From JALYYC01 sp963795805 (GTDB lineage Bacteria; Chloroflexota; Dormibacteria; CF-121): 64,000 bases of DNA. Each line of letters opens with the position of its first letter. Within the stretch, counting starts at the first letter, position 1. The notes below the pieces were generated by a model. That model ran no database searches. It saw only the letters and a list, made by a program, of their open reading frames with translations, and was not told the DNA's origin. Location of the stretch: contig CAWCIV010000002.1 in assembly GCA_963795805.1 (NCBI GenBank), positions 207,734-271,733 on the forward strand. The letters run 5' to 3'. Both the position numbers and the translations under genes were made by a program. This document shows, piece by piece, positions 50,884 to 59,487 of this stretch.

Positions 50884-53036
50884 GTGGGACAGCACGCTGG
50901 ATCGTATTGCGCCGCCTGTGGCAGCCCGATGGCCACAGACAGCCGCTTTTGCGCCTCCTGCGGACACGCTGTGGAGCGCGTCCCGGGCGCGCGGGGCCGT
51001 CGGGTTCAACCATGGATGGTGGCCTGCGCCGTCTTCGCCGCCGTCCTCCTCGTTGCCCTGCCCGGTCTGCTCTACGTCTGGGCAGGCCTCCCCAGCACTT
51101 CCAACCTGAGCACCGCCCGCCTGCCCCTGTCGACCCGGATCTATGACCGGACTGGGACGGTGCTCCTCGCCGACATCCACCAGGGTTCGGAGCGCCGGCA
51201 CATCGTCCCCCTCGCGCAGATCGCGCCGAGCATGCAGCAGGCCATGATCGCCGTCGAGGATCGCAGCTTCTACCAGCACGGCGCCTTGAACATCCTTCGC
51301 ACCGGCCAGGCCGGCCTCCAGGATCTCCTGCATCTGCGTTTCGATCAGGGCGGGAGCACGATTACCCAGCAGCTGGTCAAGAACATCTACCTGTCGGACG
51401 ACCGGTCGGTGCTACGCAAGCTCGATGAGGCGATCCTCGCCATCGAGGTCGAGCACCAGTACTCGAAGCAGGAGATCCTGAACGCTTACCTCAACCGGAT
51501 TTATTTCGGTAATCAGTCCTACGGGGTGGAGGCCGCCGCCAACACATACTTCGGCAAGCACGGTTCACAGCTCTCGGTAGCGGAATCGTCGTTCCTGGCC
51601 GGCCTTCCGCAGGCGCCCTCCGACCTCGATCCCTACACAAATCTCGCCGGCGCCAAGGCCCGCCAGCGCGTCGTCCTCGACGCGATGGTCCGGGCGAAGG
51701 ATCTGACCCGGGCGCAGGCGGCGGCCGCGTTTGCGCAGAAATTGTCCCTCCAGCCGATCTCGAGCGCGCCCGACGTCAAGGCACCGCACTTCGTCCACTG
51801 GGTCTCAGCGCAGTTGGAGAAAACCTACGGCAACGAGTTGCTGCAAAAGGGCGGCCTGACCGTGATCACCACGCTCGATTGGAACCTTCAGTCCATCGCC
51901 GAGCAACAGGTCCGCCGCCAGGTGGTGAGCCTCCAAGCGCATCACGTGACCGATGGTGGACTGGTGGCGCTGGATCCGCGAACCGGCACCGTCCTCGCGA
52001 TGGTCGGGTCGGCCGGCCTGGACGTTCCGGGCGGCGAGTACAACATGACGGTCATCCCCCGGCAGCCGGGATCCGCCTTCAAGATCTTCACCTATGCCGC
52101 GGCCATCGAATCGGGCAAGTTCACGATGGCGTCGTGGATCCTCGACGAGCCGACCACCGTCAGGATGCCCGACGGCAGCGCTTACACGCCGCACAACTAC
52201 GACGGGTTGTACCACGGGTGGCAACCACTCCCCCACGCCCTCGGCAACTCGCTGAACATCCCCGCCGTCAAGGTCGAGATTGGGACTGGGGTCCCGCACG
52301 TGGTGGACGTCGCGCGTGGCATGGGACTCCAATCGCTCAACAAGCCGCTCGGCCTCCTATCAGCCGAGCCTCACCCTGGGCGGCTACGAGGTTCCGTTGC
52401 TCGAAATGGCCGCTGGCGCCAGCACCCTGGCCGCGCAGGGCTCCTACCGGCACCCGCAGGGCATCGTCAAGATCACGTCCCACACCGGCGCAACGCTCTA
52501 CACGTATGATTCGGGATCGAACGCCAGGCCCGTGCTCTCACCCCAGGTGAGCTTCATCATGAGCCAGATGCTGGCCGACGACCGCAACCGGCAGCTTGAA
52601 TTCGGTGCCAACAGCGACCTGGTGATCCCGGGTCATCACGTCGCGGCCAAAACCGGGACCACCAACGATTTCCGCGACAACCTGACCGTCGGGTACACGC
52701 CGAACCTGGCGGTCGCGGTCTGGGTCGGGAATGCCGACCACACGGCGATGCGGAACGTTTCCGGGATCGTGGGCGCCGCGCCGATCTTCCACGCCTTCAT
52801 GCTTGCGGCGCTCAACGGCCAGCCGGACGCCTGGTACGCGGTTCCCGCCCGGACTGCACACCGTCGACGTGGGTGGCTACACCGCCTACCTCCTTCCCGG
52901 AACTGAACAGGTGGCGCAGGCGACGCAGCCACCGCCTCCGGCATACGGAGGCGAGGGCAACGGCGGAGGCCGAGGTGGCGGTGGCGGTGGCGGTGGCGGT
53001 GGCGACGGAGGAGGCGGCGGCGGCGGCGGCGACTAG
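50884..53036 (+). CDS. Class A penicillin-binding protein with N-terminal zinc ribbon (two apparent frameshifts)
   Basis: About 715 residues joined. A cytosolic double-Cys ribbon (YCAACGSPM and FCASCGHAVE, residues 8-30) precedes the membrane helix (ACAVFAAVLLVALPGLLYV). The GT51 glycosyltransferase has AMIAVEDRSFYQHGALN, QGGSTITQQLVKNIYL, KLDEAILAIEVE and NAYLNRIYFGNQSYG. The transpeptidase has SxxK in PGSAFKIFTY, SxN in GNSLNIPAV and KTG in AAKTGTTNDFRD. Frame changes near 52352 and 52845 separate these from the C-terminal part (PPGLHTVDVGGYTAYLLPG) and a Gly-rich tail. Builds and crosslinks peptidoglycan. The zinc ribbon is an unusual addition. Confidence 0.88.
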
Positions 53037-53428
53037 CTGGCCGGCGGTCGCGGCTCCCGGACGGTCGGGGTCGAGGAGCTGCCAGCCCCCGCCTTCATCG
53101 AGTCGATTTGGCGCGTGAGCTCCTCGATGCGCTTTTCCAGGATCGCCACTTGATCGCGGGTCGCGAGCGGCATCGAGGAGCGCGCGTTCTTGACGCTGTC
53201 CTGGACACGCCGGCCCAGGTCCTCGCCTGCCTGTTTGGTCTTGCCCGCGAGCTCGTCGAAGCGGCGGCGGCCTTCCTCGCGGCTGATATGCCCCTGGTCC
53301 ATCCATGTGCCGACCAACCGGTCACCCTGCTCGAACGCCCAACTCGCCGCGCCCACCATGATGGTGAACCCATCGCGAACCACCTCACGAACGCGCTCGG
53401 TTCCGTCTGACGGTCGTTGTTCTGCCAT
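53033..53428 (-). CDS. Phasin-like coiled-coil protein
   Basis: 131 residues. N-terminal amphipathic region (VREVVRDGFTIMVGAASWAF), then ISREEGRRRFDELAGKTKQA, then a C-terminal leucine-spaced coiled coil (QVAILEKRIEELTRQIDSM) and a Pro-rich tail. This matches the PhaF/PhaI-type polyhydroxyalkanoate granule-associated family, whose members are also widespread without PHA synthesis. The promoter likely shares the AT-rich TAAACTTAAGC patch with the divergent fmdB gene. No PHA synthase is in the window. Confidence 0.75.
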   Translation of the reverse strand: MAEQRPSDGTERVREVVRDGFTIMVGAASWAFEQGDRLVGTWMDQGHISREEGRRRFDELAGKTKQAGEDLGRRVQDSVKNARSSMPLATRDQVAILEKRIEELTRQIDSMKAGAGSSSTPTVREPRPPAS

Positions 53429-53450
53429 GCGCTAAGTTTAAGCCGAACGC

Positions 53451-53802
53451 ATGCCGATTTACGAATACCGCTGCCCGGACTGCGGGCGGCGCCCCTCCAT
53501 CTTTTTCCCCAGCCTGAGCGCTGTCGTAGCCGCCCCGGCCTGCCCCGAATGCGGCGGCCGCCATCTTACCCGCCTGATATCCGCAACCGCCCAGGTGCTC
53601 TCTGAAGACGCCCGGCTCGACCGGGTCGACGACGGCGCGATGGGCGATGTCGATGAGAACGATCCGAGTAGCATGGCCCGCTGGGCCCGCAACATGGGCG
53701 AGCAGATGGGCGACGACGAGATGGGCGAGCGATTTCGACCAGGCCGTCGACGAGATGGCGGAGGAGCCGGCCGGCGCGGAGTCGGACCTGCAGGAGTCAT
53801 GA
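53451..53802 (+). CDS. FmdB-family zinc ribbon protein (apparent frameshift near 53730)
   Basis: Starts MPIYEYRCPDCGRRPSIFF with the second Cys pair in PACPECGGRHLTRL, the standard putative regulatory zinc ribbon. An acidic Met-rich tail follows (ENDPSSMARWARNMGEQMGD). The in-frame reading then runs on into enolase, but the other frame gives the expected ending DFDQAVDEMAEEPAGAESDL and a stop at 53802 that overlaps the enolase ATG (ATGA). An indel near 53730 therefore creates a false fusion. About 117 residues joined. The function of this family is unknown. Confidence 0.8.
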
Positions 53803-55082
53803 CGGACAGCCGGATCACCAGCATGCACGCCCGCGAGATCCTCGATTCCCGGGGCAATCCGACCGTCGAGGTCGAGGTGCGGCTGGCGTCGAGCCTGGGC
53901 CGGGCCGCGGTCCCCTCGGGGGCCTCGACCGGCGCGCACGAGGCGGTCGAGCTTCGTGACGGCGACCCGCGCCGTTTCGGCGGCAAGGGGGTGCTCAAGG
54001 CAGTCCACCACGTCAACGGCGAGATCGCCTCCGCCCTGCTCGGCCATGACGCACAGGACCAGCGCGCGATCGACGAAACCCTGATCGGACTCGACGGAAC
54101 CGCCAACAAATCACGGTTGGGGGCGAACGCCATCCTCGGGGTCTCGATGGCGACCGCCCGCGCGGCCGCCGCTGCCCAGCAGGAGACCCTCTATCGCCGA
54201 CTCGGGGCCGCCCGGGAGGCGGTGTTGCCCGTCCCCATGATGAACATCCTCAACGGGGGCAAGCACGCCCAAACGAAGGTCGACTTCCAGGAGTTCATGG
54301 TGGTCCCGGCGGGTGCCGCGACCTTCCGTGAGGGCCTCCAGTGGGGGGCCGAGGTCTTTCACGCGCTTCGGGCGCTCCTGCACGAACGCGGCCTCAACAC
54401 CGGCCAGGGAGATGAGGGCGGATTCGCGCCCGAGCTTGCGGCGAACGAGGAGGCCATGACGCTGCTCGTCGAGGCCATCGAGCGCAGCGGCCATCGCCCC
54501 GGCGAAGAGGTCTTCATCGCCCTCGATCCGGCCGCCTCGGAGCTCTACGAAAACGGTCGATACCGTCTCGCCGGGGAGGGCCGTTCCCTCTCCACGACGG
54601 AGCTGATCGATCTCTGGGAGCGTTGGGCGCGTCAGTATCCGGTGATCTCGTTGGAAGACGGCCTGGCGGAGGACGACTGGGAGGGCTGGGCGGCACTGAC
54701 GAAGCGCCTGGGGGAGCGCCTGCAGCTGGTCGGCGACGATATCTTCGTCACCAACGTTGTGCGCCTCCAGCGCGGGATCGAAACCGGGGTGGCCAACAGC
54801 ATCCTGGTCAAGGTCAACCAGATCGGGACCCTGACCGAAACCATCGAAACGATGCAGGCGGCACGCCGCGCGCATTACGCGACCGTCGTCTCCCACCGGT
54901 CCGGAGAGACCGAGGACACGTTCATCGCCGACCTGGCGGTGGGAATGAGCGCCGGCCAGATCAAAGCGGGCGCTCCTTCGCGATCGGAACGCGTCGCGAA
55001 GTACAATCAGCTCCTGCGGATCGAAGAAGAGGTGGGCAAGGCCGCACGCTACCCAGGACGGGACGCTTTTACCCGTGTCTAG
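53799..55082 (+). CDS. eno: Enolase
   Basis: 427 residues, full length. Interconverts 2-phosphoglycerate and phosphoenolpyruvate. Motifs: AREILDSRGNPTVEVEV, VPSGASTGAHEAVELRDGD, PMMNILNGGKHAQTKVDFQE (catalytic region), GDEGGFAPEL, ALDPAASELYENG (metal Asp), SLEDGLAEDDWEG, GDDIFVTN, SILVKVNQIGTLTET (Lys) and the VVSHRSGETEDTFIADLAVG signature. ATG at 53799 is chosen because it overlaps the FmdB stop and starts the usual N-terminus. The stop overlaps the UPF0182 GTG by 8 bp. Confidence 0.97.
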   Translation: MTDSRITSMHAREILDSRGNPTVEVEVRLASSLGRAAVPSGASTGAHEAVELRDGDPRRFGGKGVLKAVHHVNGEIASALLGHDAQDQRAIDETLIGLDGTANKSRLGANAILGVSMATARAAAAAQQETLYRRLGAAREAVLPVPMMNILNGGKHAQTKVDFQEFMVVPAGAATFREGLQWGAEVFHALRALLHERGLNTGQGDEGGFAPELAANEEAMTLLVEAIERSGHRPGEEVFIALDPAASELYENGRYRLAGEGRSLSTTELIDLWERWARQYPVISLEDGLAEDDWEGWAALTKRLGERLQLVGDDIFVTNVVRLQRGIETGVANSILVKVNQIGTLTETIETMQAARRAHYATVVSHRSGETEDTFIADLAVGMSAGQIKAGAPSRSERVAKYNQLLRIEEEVGKAARYPGRDAFTRV

Positions 55083-57903
55083 GCGCGTTCCCCCGGGCGG
55101 CTTCTTCGATGGTGGCGGACCGTCACTCCGCCGGCTCCCGACGGAACCCAGCTTTCCCCAGATCCGGGTCTCGCGCCGCTCCGTCTTCTGGATCGTGGTG
55201 GCGGCCATCGCCCTCCTGCTGCTTTTCCTGCTCAAACCGTTCGCAACCTTCTACACGGATTACCTCTGGTTTCGCGCGCTCGGCTATGGCGGCGTCTTCG
55301 GGACGCGCTTTACGGCTCAGATCGTCACCTTCTTCCTTTTCGCCATCGTGTTCTGGCTCATCGGCGCCGCCAACATCCTCGTCGCGCTCAACTCGGGCAG
55401 GCGACTCTCGTCGATCGGCATCCGCCAGCGCCTGCTGACGGCTCCGGCGACAATCCTTGCCCTGCTGGTCGTCTTTCTGCTCGGCCTGCTCTTCGGACGG
55501 ATCGGGTCAGGCCAGTGGCAGACCACCCTGACGTTTCTGAATCAGAAGTCATTTGGCATCACCGATCCCATCTGGCACAAAGACGTCGGCTTCTACGTCT
55601 TCACGCTTCCCTTCTATCGATTCCTGTGGGGATGGTTCCTCGCCGTGGTCATTCTTATGACCCTGGTGGTGGGCGGCCTCTACGCCTCGCGGGCGGGCCT
55701 CCAGACGTTGACGTTGCCACCTCGCGCCGTCCGCCACCTCTCCGTGCTCGGCGCCGCCTTCATGGCGCTGCTCGCCGTGCATTACCGGCTGAATCTGTAC
55801 GAGCTCCTGCTGAGCAAGCGCGATTTCGTCTACGGAGCCGGATACACGGACGTCTCCGCGCGCATCCCCGCCTACTGGATCATGGTGGTGCTGATGGGCT
55901 TGATCGCCATCGCACTCCTGATCAACGCTGGTCGAGACTCCCTTGCCCCGCTCGCGCTGGCGATTCCACTCTGGCTTGGCGCGGCGTTCATCCTGCTGGT
56001 CCTCTTCCCCGGGGTCGTGCAACGGTTCCAGGTGGCTCCCAGTGAGCAATCTCGTGAGACACCGTACATCAAGAACGAGATCGCCTTTACGCGTCAGGCC
56101 TATGGCATTGCCGCCATCGCGGACCGGCCGTTCACACCACATGACACGATCACCGCCGACGCCGTCGCCCGAAACCCGCAAACCGTGCAGAACGCACGCC
56201 TCTGGGACCCGCAGCTCGCCCTCCCGTTGGCGCTCGAAAACCTGCAGAGCCTGCGGACCTACTACACCATCTCCGATGTCGCCGTCGACCGCTATCAACT
56301 TGGCACCCAGTACCTTCAGGTGCTGCTCGCCGCGCGAGAGCTGGATACAACCGGATTGACCGCCGCCGCCCAGAATTGGGTCAACCTCAGGCTGCAGTAC
56401 ACGCATGGCTACGGGGTTGTCGCGGCGCGCGCGAACCAGGCCACGCCCGAGGGTGATCCCGTCCTGACGCTCAAGAACATCCCACCGGCCGGGCAACCCG
56501 TGGTCACCCAGGGCGCGATCTACTTTGGCCGGCACGCCAGCGATTATGTCCTGGTCGACTCGACCCAGGCCGAGCTGGACTATCTAGCGGAGACAACCCA
56601 CCTGACCCACTGGCAGGGCAAGACCGGCGTGCCTCTCTCCTCGTCGCTCCGCAAGCTGGCCTTCGCCGTCCGCTTCGGCGACGTCAACCTGCTCATCAGC
56701 AACCAGCTCACCTCGCAGAGCCAGGTCCTCTTCAACCGGGCGGTCAAGGATCGCGTCGCGACCCTCGCGCCCTTCCTGCAGTTCGACCAGGACCCGTACA
56801 TCACGGTCGTCGACGGCAAGCTCTATTGGATCCTGGACGGATTCACCACCAGCGATCACTACCCCTACAGCCGTGTGTCCCCCGACGACACCGGCGCTCT
56901 CGCGAACATCAATTACGTTCGGAACTCCGTCAAGGCCGTGGTGGACGCGTACGACGGAAGCACGACCTTCTACCAGATCGATCAGCACGACGCGATCATC
57001 AACACGTACGCATCCATCTTCCCCGGGTTGCTCAAACCCTTCAGCGCGATGCCCGCCGGACTTCAGGCCCACATCAGGTACCCGCGCGACCTGTTCAACG
57101 TCCAGGCCGAGGTATTTTCGACATACCACGTCGATGATCCCAACACGTTCTACACGCGCGAGGACCAGTGGCAGATTGCCAAGGAAAGCCTGAACCAGGC
57201 GTCAACCCCATCGACGCTTCGGCCCTTCTACGTCATCATGCGCCTGCCCGGTGAGCCCAAGGAGGAGTTCGTCACGATCCTCCCCTATACCCCTAACGGC
57301 AAGACCAACATGATCGCCTACCTGGCGGCCCGGTCCGACCAGCCCGGCTACGGCACCTTGTTCGACTTCCGTTTTCCCAAGGACAGCCTGGTGATCGGTC
57401 CCCAGCAGGTGGAATCAAACATTGACCAGGCCCCGGCAATCAAGTCGCAGTTCGCCCTGCTCAATGCAGCAGGATCGAGCGTGATCCGGGGCAACCTGCT
57501 CGTCCTGCCAATTGAGTCCTCGCTGCTGTACATCGAGCCGGTTTACCTGGAGGCCGCCAGCGTCCAGAAGCCGCAGTTGAAAAAGGTCATCGTCGCCACC
57601 GGCCAGAACGTCGCGATGGAGAACACGCTCGACCAGGCCCTGGCGTCGCTCCTCGGCGTCGCCACACCGACGTCGACTCCCGGCACGCCCACCGGACCCG
57701 CGGTCAGCGGTACCGCGGCCCAGTTGATCGCTCAGGCGAAACAGCACTACGACACGGCGCAAAAGGACCTGCAGGCCGGCGACTTCACCGGCTACGCGAC
57801 CGAGATCAAGACGGTCGGCGCCCTCCTGAACCAGCTGGCCGCGCTCCAACCCGCCGCGTCGCCGGGCGCGTCGCCCAGCCCTTCCGCCTCCGCGTCGCCC
57901 TAG
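55075..57903 (+). CDS. UPF0182 family large membrane protein
   Basis: 942 residues. The N-terminal third has seven or so membrane helices (FWIVVAAIALLLLFLLKPF onward; DYLWFRALGYGGVFGTRF is the family signature). A large extracytoplasmic part follows with AFTRQAYGIAAI, YTHGYGVVAARANQATPEGD, IYFGRHASDYVLV, DPYITVVDGKLYWILDGFTT, YPYSRVSP and IRYPRDLFNVQAEVFSTYHV. The C-terminus has a Pro/Ser/Ala tail after a short coiled coil (AQLIAQAKQHYDTAQKDLQA). UPF0182 proteins are common in actinobacteria, cyanobacteria and Chloroflexota and have no established function. GTG start at 55075. Confidence 0.93.
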   Translation: MSRRVPPGGFFDGGGPSLRRLPTEPSFPQIRVSRRSVFWIVVAAIALLLLFLLKPFATFYTDYLWFRALGYGGVFGTRFTAQIVTFFLFAIVFWLIGAANILVALNSGRRLSSIGIRQRLLTAPATILALLVVFLLGLLFGRIGSGQWQTTLTFLNQKSFGITDPIWHKDVGFYVFTLPFYRFLWGWFLAVVILMTLVVGGLYASRAGLQTLTLPPRAVRHLSVLGAAFMALLAVHYRLNLYELLLSKRDFVYGAGYTDVSARIPAYWIMVVLMGLIAIALLINAGRDSLAPLALAIPLWLGAAFILLVLFPGVVQRFQVAPSEQSRETPYIKNEIAFTRQAYGIAAIADRPFTPHDTITADAVARNPQTVQNARLWDPQLALPLALENLQSLRTYYTISDVAVDRYQLGTQYLQVLLAARELDTTGLTAAAQNWVNLRLQYTHGYGVVAARANQATPEGDPVLTLKNIPPAGQPVVTQGAIYFGRHASDYVLVDSTQAELDYLAETTHLTHWQGKTGVPLSSSLRKLAFAVRFGDVNLLISNQLTSQSQVLFNRAVKDRVATLAPFLQFDQDPYITVVDGKLYWILDGFTTSDHYPYSRVSPDDTGALANINYVRNSVKAVVDAYDGSTTFYQIDQHDAIINTYASIFPGLLKPFSAMPAGLQAHIRYPRDLFNVQAEVFSTYHVDDPNTFYTREDQWQIAKESLNQASTPSTLRPFYVIMRLPGEPKEEFVTILPYTPNGKTNMIAYLAARSDQPGYGTLFDFRFPKDSLVIGPQQVESNIDQAPAIKSQFALLNAAGSSVIRGNLLVLPIESSLLYIEPVYLEAASVQKPQLKKVIVATGQNVAMENTLDQALASLLGVATPTSTPGTPTGPAVSGTAAQLIAQAKQHYDTAQKDLQAGDFTGYATEIKTVGALLNQLAALQPAASPGASPSPSASASP

Positions 57904-57985
57904 GCCAGGCGGGGCCACCCCGGGAAAAGTAAGGGACGCCTGCCCTGGCAAGCGCCCCTCCAAGTCCCCCGAAACCGAAACCGCT

Positions 57986-58066
57986 CTAGTGGCCGCCGCC
58001 GAGCATGTCAGCGGCGGAAAGCACGACGGCGGCGACGACGGCGAATACGGCAGCAACACGGTACAT
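57986..58066 (-). CDS. 26-residue hydrophobic peptide with signal-like sequence
   Basis: AAGGAGGG lies 6 bp before the ATG at 58066, the strongest ribosome site in the window for so short a gene. The product is MYRVAAVFAVVAAVVLSAAD followed by MLGGGH: one hydrophobic core and a 6-8 residue tail after an AxA-type site. It is divergently placed 125 bp from an HTH-TPR regulator. Together with the 28-residue peptide at 25.8 kb, this is the second such pairing here. A pro-peptide signal is inferred; a small membrane peptide is the alternative. Confidence 0.55.
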   Translation of the reverse strand: MYRVAAVFAVVAAVVLSAADMLGGGH

Positions 58067-58119
58067 TGGGCACCCTCCTTGGGGATCACCGGGTGCCCCG
58101 ACCGCTGGGCCGGAATTTA

Positions 58120-58191
58120 ACACCCGGTTGAATTTGTTGTCAATATACTTTTCCGTAACCGGTTTAGCAGCGCTATACTTTCAAGACGGAA
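58120..58191 (+). promoter_or_regulatory. Promoter region of the second HTH-TPR gene, with inverted repeat
   Basis: CCGGTT (58124-58129) and AACCGG (58157-58162) are inverted copies around an AT-rich 27-bp spacer. TATACT at 58174-58179 lies 12 bp from the ATG, predicting a very short leader. TTCCGTAACCGG overlaps the right arm and resembles the TTCCGTTACGG palindrome upstream of the 25.8 kb peptide gene. An autoregulatory operator is possible. Confidence 0.4.
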
Positions 58192-59487
58192 ATGAACCCG
58201 GTCGGCGAGCGTTTACGCCAGGCGCGCCTGGCACGCGGTCTCACCCAGGAGCAGCTGGCGAGGGGGGTTGTCACCAAGGGCTTCATCAGCCAGGTGGAAC
58301 GAAACCGGGCGACGCCTTCGCTGGCGAAACTTCGCGTGATTGCCGACCGGCTTGGCTTACCGCTCGGACACTTCACCGCAGATCGGTCACCCCATGAGGT
58401 CACCTATCTTCGCAAGAGTGCAGAGCTGGCCGTCAGAGCGAAGGAGCCAACCCATGCTCTCGAGCTGGTCGAGGAAGGCCTGGCCCTGGCGTCGACGGCG
58501 AACGAGCGCGCCGACCTCTATCGGATCAAGGGCACCGCCCTCGACACCCTGGGGCGGCTCGCGGACGCCCTCGTCGAGCACCAGACGGCGGCCGCGGCGG
58601 CACCCCCCGACGACCCTGAGCTCAGCGCGGGGATCTACGTGGAAATTGCAACGGTGCTCCAAGAGCTCGAGCAGTTCAACGCCGCCATCGAGGCGAACCT
58701 GAGGGCGCTCCACTGGCTCGATGGCTGCAAGCATGCCGATCCCGGCTTACGATCACGGGTTCTCCATAACCTCGGCCGCGAGTGCTACGGCCTGGGCCAG
58801 TTGCCTGAGGCGGATCGGTACTTCCGGGAGGCGCTGGCCGCGGCCACTGATGCCGAAAGCCTCAAACGGATCGCGACCGCACACATGTCCCTCGGCGTCT
58901 CGGCGCGCGCGATGGGCGATCTCGATCGCGCCATCGACCACAGCAATCGAGCCTTATCGCTCTACAACCGCATCGGCCAGGAGCAGACGGCCAACCGGAT
59001 CCTCGGCAACCTGGGTGACGTCCACTACGCGGCGGGCCGCCTCCGGGAGGCCCGCGAGCTGCAGGAGCGATGTCTCCAACGGGCCGAGGCCCTGGGCGAC
59101 GACTTCGCGATCGGCGTGGCCGGGGGCGAGCTCGCCCGCTACATCCTCGCGAGCGGGGACCCGGTCCAGGCGTTGGCACTGGCTAAAAAGAGCAAGCAGG
59201 CGGCGCATCGATCAGGCGATCACCTGCACCGCGCGTACGCCGCGGCGGTCGAGGCGCAGGCGGCCGAGAGCCTCGGGCGGCCGGCCGTTGCCGACCGCCA
59301 GTTCCGCGCGGCGCTGACGCTGCTGGCCAACCGGCGCGCCGCCGGAAAGCTGGGGGAGGTTTGCGCGATGTACGCCGATGTCCTGCGCCAGCGGGGCCGG
59401 GTCGATCTGGCCTTTGCCTTCATGCGCATGGCGGCCGAGCGTGACTTCGCCAGCCTGGCGGCACTCCTGAAACAGGTGCGGGAGTGA
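58192..59487 (+). CDS. HTH-XRE regulator with TPR repeats (second RRNPP-like protein)
   Basis: 431 residues. The XRE domain at residues 1-65 reads GERLRQARLARGLTQEQLAR, then FISQVERNRATPSLAKLRVI, then ADRLGLPLGHF. About eight TPRs follow (e.g. RADLYRIKGTALDTLGRLAD, LHNLGRECYGLGQLPEADRY, ILGNLGDVHYAAGRLREARE). The architecture is the same as the protein at 25.9 kb but sequence is clearly diverged. Its stop overlaps the GTG of the HD-GYP gene (GTGA), so regulator and c-di-GMP enzyme are made together. A peptide gene is divergent. Confidence 0.82.
   Translation: MNPVGERLRQARLARGLTQEQLARGVVTKGFISQVERNRATPSLAKLRVIADRLGLPLGHFTADRSPHEVTYLRKSAELAVRAKEPTHALELVEEGLALASTANERADLYRIKGTALDTLGRLADALVEHQTAAAAAPPDDPELSAGIYVEIATVLQELEQFNAAIEANLRALHWLDGCKHADPGLRSRVLHNLGRECYGLGQLPEADRYFREALAAATDAESLKRIATAHMSLGVSARAMGDLDRAIDHSNRALSLYNRIGQEQTANRILGNLGDVHYAAGRLREARELQERCLQRAEALGDDFAIGVAGGELARYILASGDPVQALALAKKSKQAAHRSGDHLHRAYAAAVEAQAAESLGRPAVADRQFRAALTLLANRRAAGKLGEVCAMYADVLRQRGRVDLAFAFMRMAAERDFASLAALLKQVRE

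Noticed and set aside
53451..55082. Apparent fusion of an FmdB zinc ribbon to enolase in one open frame
   Set aside because: The other frame gives a natural FmdB ending with a stop that overlaps an enolase ATG. The linker in the open frame is an Arg/Gly-rich shadow. An indel near 53730 explains it.
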